Of a stretch of 64,000 nt of DNA, positions 52,039 through 61,563 are shown piece after piece. The stretch lies in assembly GCA_030038535.1 (NCBI GenBank), contig JASHSV010000307.1, positions 33,389 to 97,388 on the forward strand. The letters are read 5' to 3'. Under the pieces are notes generated by a model. It made no database searches. It was not told the DNA's origin and was given only the letters and a program-made list of their open reading frames with translations. Both the position numbers and the translations under genes were made by a program. How positions within the stretch are numbered: the first letter of the stretch is position 1; every line of letters starts with the position of its first letter. This DNA is from Candidatus Acidiferrales bacterium. GTDB lineage: Bacteria > Acidobacteriota > Terriglobia > Acidiferrales > UBA7541.

Positions 52039-52644
52039 TCAGTCCTTGAAATTCGACGTTCGTTCGACCCGGAAGTTCACTCTCGTGTGGAGCGCGCCGT
52101 CCGCGCCGCGCTCGAGCGGGCGAACAGCGGCGAATTTTCCCGCCGCCGCGGCTTCCGCGAGCATCCGGGAAGTCACAAAGGGATCGCCTTCAAAGCGCAA
52201 TTCGTCCACCCATTGCCGCGGATAGCCTGCGCCCCAGAGGATAAAGTGTACATGCGCGGGGATGCTGCGTCCGGGATAGGCGGCGGGACGGATGGTGCGG
52301 AATTCGAACCGGCCCTGGGCGTCGGTTTTTGCCCAGCCCTGCAAGCGCGGGGGACGCATCGTGCCGTTCTTCGTGTAATGTCCGGTCGCGTCCGTGTGGT
52401 ACGCATAGACGATGATTCCGGGCACCGGCGTTTCGCCATCAGGGGCAAAGACGTGCCCGGAAATCACCAGCCGTTCGCCGGGTTCTTCCGGGCCGGCAAT
52501 GTCGGCATGCCAGGTGAGATTTGCCGGAGCGCTCGTCACTTCCGGCGCCTGCTGCGCGTCTCCCGCGCGGGCATAGGCGAAAACCAACACCGCCGCGGCG
52601 GCGAGGGACACGACCCAGTGGAGACGACCGACTTTGTGCGCCAT
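52039..52644 (-). CDS. Exported intradiol dioxygenase-like protein
   Basis: The product has 201 residues. A signal peptide (1-30) precedes a protocatechuate/catechol dioxygenase beta-sandwich (GHVFAPDGETPVPGIIVYAY, TDAQGRFEFRTIRPAAYPGR, AHVHFILWG). The four iron ligands of the family have matching positions: Tyr in VYAYHTDATGHY, Tyr in PAAYPGR, and both His in AHVHF. It may therefore cleave catechol-type rings, but secreted members of the family are uncharacterised in many bacteria. GGAGG precedes the ATG. It lies immediately upstream of the sigma/FecR pair in the same direction. Confidence 0.83.
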   Translation of the reverse strand: MAHKVGRLHWVVSLAAAAVLVFAYARAGDAQQAPEVTSAPANLTWHADIAGPEEPGERLVISGHVFAPDGETPVPGIIVYAYHTDATGHYTKNGTMRPPRLQGWAKTDAQGRFEFRTIRPAAYPGRSIPAHVHFILWGAGYPRQWVDELRFEGDPFVTSRMLAEAAAAGKFAAVRPLERGADGALHTRVNFRVERTSNFKD

Positions 52645-52733
52645 TGGACGGCCTCCTGTTCGGCTGCATTATGGGGGACGGCGGCGGAAGCCGGGTGTTA
52701 ACACGGCCGAAACTGAAAGGAAAGAAGGAACGC

Positions 52734-52762
52734 TTGTGCGACCACTACACGTTGCGTAGAAT
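52734..52762 (+). promoter_or_regulatory. Sigma-70-type promoter of fabH
   Basis: TTGTGC (52734-52739) and TAGAAT (52757-52762) are 17 bases apart. The likely start is near 52769, giving a leader of about 28 bases to the ATG at 52797. A GGAG at 52781-52784 is the probable ribosome site with rather long spacing (12 bases). Confidence 0.6.
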
Positions 52763-52796
52763 GCCTCTTCCTTATTGAAAGGAGACCACCTGCGGT

Positions 52797-53813
52797 ATGC
52801 CTGTCGACGGCCACAACAGCCGCAAAATCCGGGCGAAAATCTCGGGCGTCTCGGGCTACGCGCCTCCCCGGGTCATGTCCAACACCGACCTGGAGAAGAT
52901 CGTGGATACGAGCGACGAGTGGATCCGTACGCGCACCGGGATTCGCGAGCGTCACGTGGTGGAAAACGGTGTGGCGGCGTCCGATCTAGCCACCGAAGCC
53001 GCGCGTCGCGTACTGGCCCAGACCGGAACACCGGCCGACGAAATCGAACTGATCGTGGTCGCCAGCGTCACACCCGACATGATGTTTCCCGCCACGGCCT
53101 GCCTGGTGCAGGAGCGCCTCGGCGCCAAACATGCCTGGGGCTTCGACCTTTCGGCAGCCTGCAGCGGGTTCGTCTATGCCCTGACCGTGGCGGCGCAGTT
53201 CGTTGGCGCGGGTTCGCACAGAAAAGCCCTGGCCATCGGCAGCGATGTGATGACTTCCATCCTCGATTACAAAGACCGCGCCACATGTGTGCTGTTCGGC
53301 GACGGCGCCGGTGCCGTAATGGTCGAGCCGGCCGGCAGCGGCGAGGACGGCATCCTCGATTTCACCCACGATGTGGATGGCTCCGGCGGGCCGTTCCTCT
53401 ACATGCCCGGCGGCGGCTCGCTGCATCCGCCGTCGCACGAGACGGTGGAGAAGCGCATGCATTACGTCCATCAGGACGGCGCGCAAGTGTTCAGATACGC
53501 CGTGCGGCGGATGGCCGATCTGGCGGAAGGCCTGCTTGCGCGCAACGGATTCACAAAAAAGGATCTGGCGCTGGTTGTCCCCCACCAAGCCAACCTGCGC
53601 ATTATCCGGGCGATGCAGGAGCGCCTGGGCGTGGACGATTCCAAGGTGATGGTCAATATCGATCGTTATGGAAACACTACCGCCGGAACGATTCCCCTGG
53701 GATTGTGCGACGCCGTGGCCCAGGGAAGACTGCACAAAGGCGATTTGGTGATGCTGGTTTCCGTCGGGGCGGGTTATACCTCGGGCGCGATGCTTCTGCG
53801 CTGGGCCTACTGA
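52797..53813 (+). CDS. fabH: 3-oxoacyl-ACP synthase III
   Basis: The product has 338 residues. The catalytic triad is complete: Cys in DLSAACSGFVYAL, His in VPHQANLRIIRA, Asn in IDRYGNTTAGTIPL. TSDEWIRTRTGIRERHV and GDGAGAVMVEP are further signatures. FabH starts fatty-acid chains from acetyl-CoA or branched acyl-CoA and malonyl-ACP. No other fab genes are next to it. The N-terminus has about 12 more residues than E. coli FabH before KISGVSGYAPP. Its primer preference cannot be read from the sequence. Confidence 0.95.
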   Translation: MPVDGHNSRKIRAKISGVSGYAPPRVMSNTDLEKIVDTSDEWIRTRTGIRERHVVENGVAASDLATEAARRVLAQTGTPADEIELIVVASVTPDMMFPATACLVQERLGAKHAWGFDLSAACSGFVYALTVAAQFVGAGSHRKALAIGSDVMTSILDYKDRATCVLFGDGAGAVMVEPAGSGEDGILDFTHDVDGSGGPFLYMPGGGSLHPPSHETVEKRMHYVHQDGAQVFRYAVRRMADLAEGLLARNGFTKKDLALVVPHQANLRIIRAMQERLGVDDSKVMVNIDRYGNTTAGTIPLGLCDAVAQGRLHKGDLVMLVSVGAGYTSGAMLLRWAY

Positions 53814-53876
53814 TCAGCCCGATCACTTCCGTCACACTTCCACTCCCAGGATTTGGCAGGTGGTCGAGAGGGAAAG

Positions 53877-54281
53877 CTAGTAGGAGCGCATGTCCGCAGC
53901 GGCGGCTGCGGTGCGGGCCAGGCGCTGGTCGAGCAATACGGCCGCAAACCGGGCGCACAACGTCTGCTCCCGTTCTGCCCAGCCATTCAGCCCGGGCAAG
54001 AAGCCATTCACCGCTCGCTTGACTGAGACCAGCGCGCGATAATAGGCTCGTGCTGCGCGCAGGCCGCGCGCCTCCGGGCCCACCTGGGGGCAGATGCGCT
54101 GGAGCTGGACGAGATGGGGAAAGTCTTCCGCCTTCAGCGGACGGCTCGGAAACCCTTCAATTTGTTGCACATAGCCGGTCAACGGCTGTTCCGCCACGGA
54201 GGCCAGAACCGCCCGTGCGTAAAACACCACGAACTGCCCCAAGGCAGCAATCGAGAAGGCGAGTATCAGTACTCCGAGCAT
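53877..54281 (-). CDS. Hypothetical membrane-anchored protein
   Basis: The product has 134 residues. An N-terminal helix (MLGVLILAFSIAALGQFVVF) would be a membrane anchor or signal. The rest has no motif that I recognise; it includes an alpha-helical part with many Ala, Arg and Leu. Codon use agrees with neighbouring genes and the gene fits the gap between two forward genes, so I accept it as real with caution. There is no functional link to fabH or to the downstream gene that I can name. Confidence 0.55.
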   Translation of the reverse strand: MLGVLILAFSIAALGQFVVFYARAVLASVAEQPLTGYVQQIEGFPSRPLKAEDFPHLVQLQRICPQVGPEARGLRAARAYYRALVSVKRAVNGFLPGLNGWAEREQTLCARFAAVLLDQRLARTAAAAADMRSY

Positions 54282-54410
54282 CTCTCTTTTCGCGCGGTTA
54301 GTATGAAGGCGGCGAGCGGAGCCCTCAATGGGGCATCCGTACTAGCCACCTGGACACTGTACTTTCAGCCAGCCTTACCATCACAAACGGTGAAAATCGA
54401 GGAGGTTTCC

Positions 54411-54923
54411 ATGCGCATGAACTGGCACCGGCAAATTGCACGAGGGGCGACACTGCTCCTGCTGCTTGCGGCTTCAACATGGCTGGTTGGGGGCGTGCCG
54501 CCACGTTCGGCGCAGCAAGACCAGTGGGCGCCGGCCGCCGACTCCGCTGTGCGCGCTCTGCTCCGGGACCAGGCCGCGGCCTGGAATCGCGGCGACGTGG
54601 ACGGATTTCTCGCTGGCTACCGGAACTCCGGCCAGATTATTTTCGCCGGTTCGCAGGGAATTATCCGCGGTTGGGAGCAACTCCGGCAGCGTTATCGCAC
54701 CTACTATCCGGATCGCCAAGCCATGGGCACGCTCACGTTTTCCAGCGTGGAAGTCACCTTCCTGTGTCCCGATGCCGCGCTCGCTGTGGGGAATTGGCAT
54801 TTGGACCGGGATGCCGGGCCGGTCGGCGGAGTCTTCAGCCTTGTGCTGCGGCAATATCCGGAAGGATGGCGGATCATCGCCGACCACACGAGCGTGGTTC
54901 CCGAGGCCGCGCCCCCGCGCTGA
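54411..54923 (+). CDS. Exported SnoaL-like/DUF4440 protein
   Basis: The product has 170 residues and starts at ATG after GAGGAGG. A signal peptide (about 1-35) leads to an NTF2-like domain: LRDQAAAWNRGDVDGFLAGY, GWEQLRQRYRTYYP, AALAVGNWHLDRD, FSLVLRQYPEGWRIIADHTS. This is the DUF4440/SnoaL-like branch; such proteins bind small ligands or act as cyclases, isomerases or stress proteins. The function cannot be chosen. It is a single gene, with a longer in-frame reading upstream that is not conserved. Confidence 0.8.
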   Translation: MRMNWHRQIARGATLLLLLAASTWLVGGVPPRSAQQDQWAPAADSAVRALLRDQAAAWNRGDVDGFLAGYRNSGQIIFAGSQGIIRGWEQLRQRYRTYYPDRQAMGTLTFSSVEVTFLCPDAALAVGNWHLDRDAGPVGGVFSLVLRQYPEGWRIIADHTSVVPEAAPPR

Positions 54924-55006
54924 TACGGAGCCGGCCATAGCTAGCGGCAATAGCATGTGCAATTCTTCCCGCCGCTGGTTGCCCTTTACGCCGAAATTCC
55001 GGAATA

Positions 55007-56902
55007 ATGTTTAGCTCCATGAGCACTGCCACAGCTTCGTCACTGCCATTCTCGCGGTCCACGGCCGTGCTCATCCTGCTGGCCCTGGCCCTGCTGATTT
55101 ACGTGGGCAATGCGGCGCAGCCCGGCCTGCTCGACGACGCGGATGGGGGCCATGCCGTCGCTTCCCAGGAAATGTTGCGCACGGGCGACTGGGTCGTCCT
55201 GCACATCAACGGGGTCCGCTGGATGGAAAAGCCTCCGCTGCATTATTGGGCCGTGGCGGTCAGTTACCTGCTGCTGGGCGAGAGCGCTTTCTCCACCCGC
55301 CTGCCGCTGGCCCTGGCCGTGGCGGGCCTAGTGGTCATGGTTTACGTCTTCGGCCGGCGGTTCTTCGGCGACCGCGCGGGCTTCTATGCCGGCCTGGTGA
55401 TGTGCACGAGCATCGGCACTTACATGTTCACTCGCATCATGATTCCCGAGGCGATTTACTCGCTGGAATTCACTGCGGCGTTTTACTTGTTTCTGCTCGC
55501 CTGGACCGGCGCGATTTCCCTCCGCAAGGGCTGTTGGAGCGTCGCCGCGCTGTGCGCCCTCGCGGTGCTGACGCGCGCCCTGATCGGCATTGTCTTTCCC
55601 GCGGCCATTCTCACCATCTTCGTCCTTCTTACTGGGCGAAAGTCCCCGGCCTTCACGAAGTGGCGGGAAGTCCCCTTTTTCTCCAGCCTGCTGATCCTCC
55701 TGGCCATCGCCGCGCCGTGGCACATCATTGCCGGCATTCGTGCGTGGCGTCCTGATGCCCCCGGGTTCTTCTGGTACTACTTCATCAACGAACAGGTGCT
55801 TCGCGCGCTCGGGTACCGTTACCCGCACGATTTCTCCGCCGTGCCTCTGGGTATCTGGTGGGCGGCCCACCTGATCTGGTGGTTTCCCTGGAGCGTCTTT
55901 CTGCCGCTCGCGTTTCGCAGGCTGCCGCGGCCGCGCGACTGGCGCCGGCTGGACGCGCCGGGGATGGCGCTTCTGTTCGTGTGCGTCTGGGCGGGCTTTA
56001 TCCTTTTCTTCTTTTCCCTCACCGCCAGCCGCATGGAGTACTACAGCTTCAGCGCCTGGCCAGCCGTGGCCCTGCTGATTGGACGCGGCATTGCCCTCGC
56101 CGAGCAGGAGTCCGAAAAGTGGATGCGCCGCCTGCAGGCCGGAGTCGCCGTGGCTGGCGCGCTCGCCGCCGCCATTCTTGGCTGGCTTGTGTGGGTCTCG
56201 CGGAACGTCCAGGTGCACGGAGATATCAGCGATCTGCTGCAATTGAAGGAGCTGAATTTCTACACCGTGGCCATGGCCAGCTTCTTTGATCTCACCACGC
56301 GCGCATTTGCGTTTCTGCGCGAGCCTTCCATGCTGGCCGCCGGGCTGTTCCTGTTCGGCTTTACCGGCGTTTACCTTCTTCGCCGCCGCGGCTGGGTGCT
56401 GGGCGCCAATATCGCGCTTTCGTTGGTGATGGCCGCGTTCTTTTTTGTGGCCAATCTCGCCTTCCAGGTCTTTGAGCCGCACATGTCGTCCAAGCGCCTG
56501 GCGGACGACCTGCTGCGCTACCTCAAGCCCGACGACGCCGTGGCCATTTACGGTGAGTATTACGGCGGGTGCGCGCTCGGCTTCTACCTGCACCGCCAGG
56601 TGCTGCTCTATAACGGCCAGTATCAGGGTCTGGAATTCGGTTCGTACTACCACGATGCCCCGAAGATTTTCATGGACGATCACAGCTTCCCGCAGCTTTG
56701 GAACGGCTCGCGGCGCGTCTTCCTGTTCGCGCCAAAAGGCGAGACCCAGGAGGTTATCGTCCGGCTGCCCCGGGATTCGAGCTACATCCTGGCCGAAAGT
56801 GGCGGAAAGGTGATTTTCGTCAACCAGCCGCTCACCCCCGACCAGCCTTCGCTCGCGCAGCTTCAGGAACGCGGCACGCTTCCCGCCGTGCTGCGGCCCT
56901 AG
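55007..56902 (+). CDS. GT39/ArnT-like membrane glycosyltransferase
   Basis: The product has 631 residues and about 11-12 membrane helices. The first periplasmic loop LLDDADGGHAVASQEMLRTG has the Asp-Asp motif of the GT-C fold, and GDWVVLHINGVRWMEKPPLH has the Lys-Pro-Pro motif typical of ArnT/PMT-like enzymes. The C-terminal part (about 490-631) is a soluble domain (VAIYGEYYGGCALGFYLHRQ). These transfer sugars from lipid carriers such as undecaprenyl-phosphate sugars to lipid A, proteins or polymers. Which acceptor is used cannot be told; no arn operon is visible here. An ATG at 55019 is an equal alternative start. Confidence 0.87.
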   Translation: MFSSMSTATASSLPFSRSTAVLILLALALLIYVGNAAQPGLLDDADGGHAVASQEMLRTGDWVVLHINGVRWMEKPPLHYWAVAVSYLLLGESAFSTRLPLALAVAGLVVMVYVFGRRFFGDRAGFYAGLVMCTSIGTYMFTRIMIPEAIYSLEFTAAFYLFLLAWTGAISLRKGCWSVAALCALAVLTRALIGIVFPAAILTIFVLLTGRKSPAFTKWREVPFFSSLLILLAIAAPWHIIAGIRAWRPDAPGFFWYYFINEQVLRALGYRYPHDFSAVPLGIWWAAHLIWWFPWSVFLPLAFRRLPRPRDWRRLDAPGMALLFVCVWAGFILFFFSLTASRMEYYSFSAWPAVALLIGRGIALAEQESEKWMRRLQAGVAVAGALAAAILGWLVWVSRNVQVHGDISDLLQLKELNFYTVAMASFFDLTTRAFAFLREPSMLAAGLFLFGFTGVYLLRRRGWVLGANIALSLVMAAFFFVANLAFQVFEPHMSSKRLADDLLRYLKPDDAVAIYGEYYGGCALGFYLHRQVLLYNGQYQGLEFGSYYHDAPKIFMDDHSFPQLWNGSRRVFLFAPKGETQEVIVRLPRDSSYILAESGGKVIFVNQPLTPDQPSLAQLQERGTLPAVLRP

Positions 56903-57017
56903 GGACCGCCTAAAGGAAACTCACGCTCGGCTCTCCGCGTAGGTATATTGGGTTGACGCGAGAGGCTACCGCCGCCTGGAATACTCTTGCGCCGCGTGGG
57001 GGAGGATTCCAACCCAA

Positions 57018-58814
57018 ATGGACCGTAGAACATTCCTGATGCGCTCGGGTCTTGCCGCGCTTGCACCTCTTTGGCCGCGCTCGCTCTTCGCCGGCAAGCC
57101 GTTTCGCCGCCGGCGCCCCTCGGATCCCGACTGGCCTTCCCCGGCCGCCTGGAAGCGGCTCAACGACGAAGTGGAAGGAAATCTGATTCCCGTCGAGTTC
57201 CCCATCGAGGCCTGCATCAAGGATGTGGAGAGCGACGCCTGCAAAAACCTGCTGGCGACGATTAAGAATCCGTACTACATCGGCGACCAGCCGGGCATGA
57301 CGCAAACCCTCGGCTGGGTGGATGCCTGGTTCACGAAGCCAAGCGTTTATGCGGTTGCGGCCAGGGATGCGAAGCACGTGGCCGCGGCCGTCCGCTTTGC
57401 GCGCGAGAATCAATTGCGCTTGGTGGTGAAGGGCGGCGGCCACAGTTATCAGGGCACGTCTAATTCCGCCGATTCCCTCATGATCTGGACGCGCCATATG
57501 CACGACCTCACCGTGCATGACGCCTTCATTCCGCAGGGCTGTGAAGGAAAACACTTACCGCAGCGCGCCGTCTCTTGCGGTTCCGGCGCCATCTGGATGC
57601 AAGCCTATGACGCCGTCACCACGAAAGCCGGCGGCTACGTGCAGGGCGGCGGATGCACCACCGTTGGCGTCGCGGGGCTTGTGCAAAGCGGCGGCTTCGG
57701 AAGTTTTTCCAAGCATTACGGAACGTGCGCCGCGGGCCTGCTTGAAGCGGAAGTGGTGACCGCCGACGGGAAAATCCGCATTGTCAACGCATGCAACGAC
57801 CCCGAACTGTTCTGGGCACTCAAAGGTGGCGGAGGCGGCACCTTCGCCGCAGTCACCCGCGTGACGCTGCGGGTGCGCGAGCTTCCGGAATACGCCGGCG
57901 GCGCGATTTTTAAGGTGAAGGCGTCCTCCGACGACGCCTTTCGACGCTTGCTGCGCTACTTCGTCGCCTTTTACCGCGACAATCTCTTCAATCACCATTG
58001 GGGCGAGCAGGCCATCATCGGCTCGAACAACACTCTCCGCCTCAGCATGGTTTCCTGGGGATTGACCACGGAAGAAGCGATGAAAACCTGGCAGCCCTTT
58101 CTGGACTGGCTGGCGCGCTCGCCCGCGGACTACACAATCGATCCGGGAATGGTGATCGGCAGCATGCCCGCGCGCCATTGGTGGGATGTGGCGTGGAGAA
58201 AAGAGCACCACCATCCCGTTTTCAATTCCGACTCGCGGCCCGGCGCACCCGAAACGAACGTCTGGTGGACCGGCGACGGCGGCCAGGTGGCCTGGACCAT
58301 CTACGGATACGAATCCTTGTGGCTGCCCGCATCGCTCCTTGAAGACGGTTCGCAGCAGCGGCTCTCCGACGCGCTGTTTGCCAGTTCCCGTCACGATTGG
58401 ATCGGACTGCATTTCAACAAGGGTCTCGCCGGAGCTCCGAGCGAGGCCATCGAAGCGGCCCGGGATACGGCCACAAACCCGTCCGTGTTAAGCGCCTTTG
58501 CGCTCGCCATCATCGCCGAGGACGGTGGCGGCTATCCCGGCGTGCGCGGCCACGAGCCCAACCTGGATGAGGCGAGAAAGGCCCGCGACGATGTCCATCG
58601 CGCTATGAACGAGCTGCGCGCCGTCGCACCCGCGGGTGGAGCGTACGTTTCCGAGAGCGATTACTTCGAAAAGGACTGGCAGCATTCCTATTGGGGTGCG
58701 AATTACGCTCGCCTCGCTGCCGTAAAAAGGAAATACGACCCGGCGGGATTGTTCTTCGTCCACAACGGCGTCGGCTCCGAAGAATGGAGCACCGACGGAT
58801 TCACCAGACTTTAA
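57018..58814 (+). CDS. Tat-exported FAD-linked oxidase with BBE domain
   Basis: The product has 598 residues. DRRTFLMRSGLAALAPLWP is a twin-arginine signal. The FAD domain (about 100-310) has VKGGGHSYQG with His142 and GGGCTTVGVAGLVQSGG with Cys213, the two residues that bind FAD covalently in berberine-bridge-type oxidases. The substrate domain runs on to about 520. The C-terminal BBE segment is SYWGANYARLAAVKRKYDP then GLFFVHNGVG. It probably oxidises a sugar, alcohol or aromatic compound outside the cell with oxygen as acceptor. The exact substrate is open. Confidence 0.9.
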   Translation: MDRRTFLMRSGLAALAPLWPRSLFAGKPFRRRRPSDPDWPSPAAWKRLNDEVEGNLIPVEFPIEACIKDVESDACKNLLATIKNPYYIGDQPGMTQTLGWVDAWFTKPSVYAVAARDAKHVAAAVRFARENQLRLVVKGGGHSYQGTSNSADSLMIWTRHMHDLTVHDAFIPQGCEGKHLPQRAVSCGSGAIWMQAYDAVTTKAGGYVQGGGCTTVGVAGLVQSGGFGSFSKHYGTCAAGLLEAEVVTADGKIRIVNACNDPELFWALKGGGGGTFAAVTRVTLRVRELPEYAGGAIFKVKASSDDAFRRLLRYFVAFYRDNLFNHHWGEQAIIGSNNTLRLSMVSWGLTTEEAMKTWQPFLDWLARSPADYTIDPGMVIGSMPARHWWDVAWRKEHHHPVFNSDSRPGAPETNVWWTGDGGQVAWTIYGYESLWLPASLLEDGSQQRLSDALFASSRHDWIGLHFNKGLAGAPSEAIEAARDTATNPSVLSAFALAIIAEDGGGYPGVRGHEPNLDEARKARDDVHRAMNELRAVAPAGGAYVSESDYFEKDWQHSYWGANYARLAAVKRKYDPAGLFFVHNGVGSEEWSTDGFTRL

Positions 58815-58871
58815 GCTTGCTCGATAGGACCGATACCACGGCGAATTTTGCCGGTCGCGAGATGCGGTAAA

Positions 58872-61271
58872 ATGGAAGTGCCCACTGCCATGGCATCGTC
58901 CGACCCTCCAGTTCCGCCGACCCCGAGCAGCGTCGAAGGGCACAAGCACCTTCCCCGCTGGCTTCGAGAGACTGCGTACGGCTTGCTGATCCTGCTCTCC
59001 ATCGCCCTCGGCGCCTCGGTTGGTGTCTTGTTCGTCTACAGCAGCGAGCTGCCGGAAGTCCGCGCCCTCGAAGACTTCAAGCCCGACACGGTGACGGAAC
59101 TCTACGCCGACGATGGCCAGCTTATCGGCAGCTTCGCGCTCCAGCGCCGCATTTTGGTGAGCTACGACCAGATCCCTGCCGTGCTGCGCGACGCGCTGAT
59201 CGCCACCGAGGACCAGCACTTCGAAAGCCATTGGGGCGTGGACGTTCCGCGCGTCTTCCTGGCCGCCTGGCGCAATGCCGTGAGCGGCCACATCACACAG
59301 GGCGCCAGCACGCTCACGATGCAGCTCGCCGGCACTCTCTTCCTGAACCGCTCCGACCGCAGCTACCGCAGAAAAATCCAGGAAGCCCTGCTGGCCATCC
59401 AGATTGAGCGCTACTACACCAAGCGCCAGATCCTCACCATGTATTGCAACCAGATTTACCTGGGCCACGGCAACTACGGCTTCGAATCCGCTTCGGAATT
59501 TTATTTCGGCAAATCGCTCAAGGATTTGACGCTGCCGGAAGCCGCGCTCCTAGTGGCCGTGGTGCGCGGCCCCAGTTATTCTCCGCTGCTGCATCCGGAC
59601 CGCGCCTTTGCCCGCCGCAACCTGGTCCTCACCCGCGTGATGGCCGCAGGCAAACTCACCCGCGCGGCAATGGAAGAAACTCAGAAGCTGCCCCTCGGAG
59701 TGCACGTCCAGTATCCCCGAAACGATTTTGCCCCGTACTTTGTCGAGGAAATTCGCAAATACCTCGAGCAGAAATACGGCACCGAAGCGGTCCACGAGCA
59801 CGGCCTGCGCGTCTACACCACGCTCAACGTAGCCATGCAGCGCGCTGCCAACCGCGCGCTCAAAGACGGGCTGCACGCTTACACGCGCCGCCACGGATGG
59901 AAGGGGAATCTGCCCAATATCCTCACCGACAATCTCGGCACGCTCGATAAATACCAGTCGGACGACTGGCGCCGCACTCTGGACAAGGGCGATTACACCA
60001 CGGCGCTGGTTCTCGAAGCCGGCGACGCCTTTGCCACTCTGCGCATTGGGCCCTATCGCGCCACGCTCACCTCCTCCGACATGGCCTGGACGGGCCAGAA
60101 AAAGCCTTCGAAGCTGCTGAAGCCCGGCGATCTCGCCACGGTCCGCCTGCGGGAAATTTCCGGCACCACGGCACGCGTTGATTTGGAGGAAAAGCCCACT
60201 GCCCAGGCTGCCTTTGTGGCCATCGAGAATTCCTCGGGCGGAATCAAGGCCATGATCGGCGGCTACAGCTTCGAGGACTCGAAATTCAACCGCGCCACGC
60301 AGGCCACGCGGCAGGTGGGCAGCTCGTTCAAGCCCTACCTCTATTCCGCCGCGATCGAGGAAGGCCACGACCCCTTCGAGACCATCGTAGACGCGCCCCT
60401 CACCCTCCAGAGCGGCGGACAGGATTATTCGCCCCACAATTACGACGGCAAATTCGAGGGCCGCATCACGCTCCGCCGCGCTCTGGCAGGCTCGCGAAAC
60501 GTTCCGGCCGTGAAGCTCGCCGCGGAGATCGGCATCCAGAATGTGATCGAGATGGCCAAGCGATTTGGGGTAACCGCGCCGCTGCAGCCCTACCTGCCGC
60601 TCGTGCTGGGCGCGGCGGAAATTACGCTGCTGGAGCACACTTCGTCGTTCACCGTCTTTCCCAACGACGGCATCCGCATTGAGCCGCACCTGATCCGCCG
60701 TGTGACGGCCTACGACGGCGCCGTGCTGGAAGAAGCTCGGCCGAAGGTGTACGACGTCCTGAAACCGGAAGTGGCGCGCACCATGACGGCCATGCTCGAG
60801 GAAGTCGTCCAGTTCGGCACGGCCACCCGCGCCAAAGAACTGAAGCGGCCGGTGGCCGGAAAGACGGGCACGACGAGCGATTTTACCGACGCCTGGTTTA
60901 TGGGCTTCACGCCTTCGCTCACCGCCGGCGTATGGGTCGGCAACGACGACAATAGCGTCCCGCTTGGCAACAAGGAAACCGGCGCCAAGGCCGCCCTGCC
61001 CATCTGGATCGAATTCATGAAAGAGGTTTACGACGACAAGCCCGCAGAACAATTTGTGAACGTGGTTCCTCTCGAAAAACTGGCCCAATCCCGCCTCGTG
61101 CTGGTGGATACGCCCGACTCCGCACCCACCGAGGACGCGGAGGAGCACGGCGTCCGCGAGAAAAAGACGGGGGCGCCGCAGCAGACACCGCCGAAACCTG
61201 CCGCACCCACTTCCGGCGGGAATTCGCCCCCGGGCGCTCCGCAACGCGAAGGGTCTGCCCGGCCCCGCTGA
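58872..61271 (+). CDS. Class A penicillin-binding protein (PBP1-type)
   Basis: The product has about 799 residues. One membrane helix (about 30-55) is followed by the GT51 glycosyltransferase domain (LIATEDQHFESHWGVD, with catalytic Glu, then GASTLTMQLAGTLFLNR and KIQEALLAIQIERYYTK). The transpeptidase domain has GSSFKPYLYS (catalytic Ser in SxxK), SRN in GSRNVPAVK, and KTGTTSDF. The last 70 residues are Pro/Ala-rich and probably disordered. It makes and cross-links peptidoglycan. ATG at 58872 or 58890 are both possible; a TAAAAT at 58868 overlaps the first one, which would favour the second. Confidence 0.93.
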   Translation: MEVPTAMASSDPPVPPTPSSVEGHKHLPRWLRETAYGLLILLSIALGASVGVLFVYSSELPEVRALEDFKPDTVTELYADDGQLIGSFALQRRILVSYDQIPAVLRDALIATEDQHFESHWGVDVPRVFLAAWRNAVSGHITQGASTLTMQLAGTLFLNRSDRSYRRKIQEALLAIQIERYYTKRQILTMYCNQIYLGHGNYGFESASEFYFGKSLKDLTLPEAALLVAVVRGPSYSPLLHPDRAFARRNLVLTRVMAAGKLTRAAMEETQKLPLGVHVQYPRNDFAPYFVEEIRKYLEQKYGTEAVHEHGLRVYTTLNVAMQRAANRALKDGLHAYTRRHGWKGNLPNILTDNLGTLDKYQSDDWRRTLDKGDYTTALVLEAGDAFATLRIGPYRATLTSSDMAWTGQKKPSKLLKPGDLATVRLREISGTTARVDLEEKPTAQAAFVAIENSSGGIKAMIGGYSFEDSKFNRATQATRQVGSSFKPYLYSAAIEEGHDPFETIVDAPLTLQSGGQDYSPHNYDGKFEGRITLRRALAGSRNVPAVKLAAEIGIQNVIEMAKRFGVTAPLQPYLPLVLGAAEITLLEHTSSFTVFPNDGIRIEPHLIRRVTAYDGAVLEEARPKVYDVLKPEVARTMTAMLEEVVQFGTATRAKELKRPVAGKTGTTSDFTDAWFMGFTPSLTAGVWVGNDDNSVPLGNKETGAKAALPIWIEFMKEVYDDKPAEQFVNVVPLEKLAQSRLVLVDTPDSAPTEDAEEHGVREKKTGAPQQTPPKPAAPTSGGNSPPGAPQREGSARPR

Positions 61272-61563
61272 GCGGCGGTTCTCCTTCTCCACACTCCGGT
61301 ACGGGCGACACTGGCCTTCGACTGGCCTTCAGGACAGTTGTTCCGCCGTCTTCTCGATGCGTAAGCTGGTAATGCGTCCGCAGGCGATGGATCGCCGTGG
61401 AACTTGAAATTCGTCCGGCCCCTCCTGCCTCGTTTCGAGGGAAGCGCACCTCCTTCTCTGCAACCACCGCTTGCTCGACGGCGATTGGGAATTGGACCGG
61501 CCCCTTTCGGAAGGGGAGCGAGGCGAAGGGCGGCCGGCCGTCCTTCGCAGCGGGGAAGCAGCG

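Noticed and set aside
61272-61563. In-frame extension of the ethylene-receptor-like GGDEF protein from 61471.
   Set aside because: The added 31 residues are Glu/Arg/Gly-rich without conservation, and the ATG at 61564 precedes the membrane domain at the expected distance.
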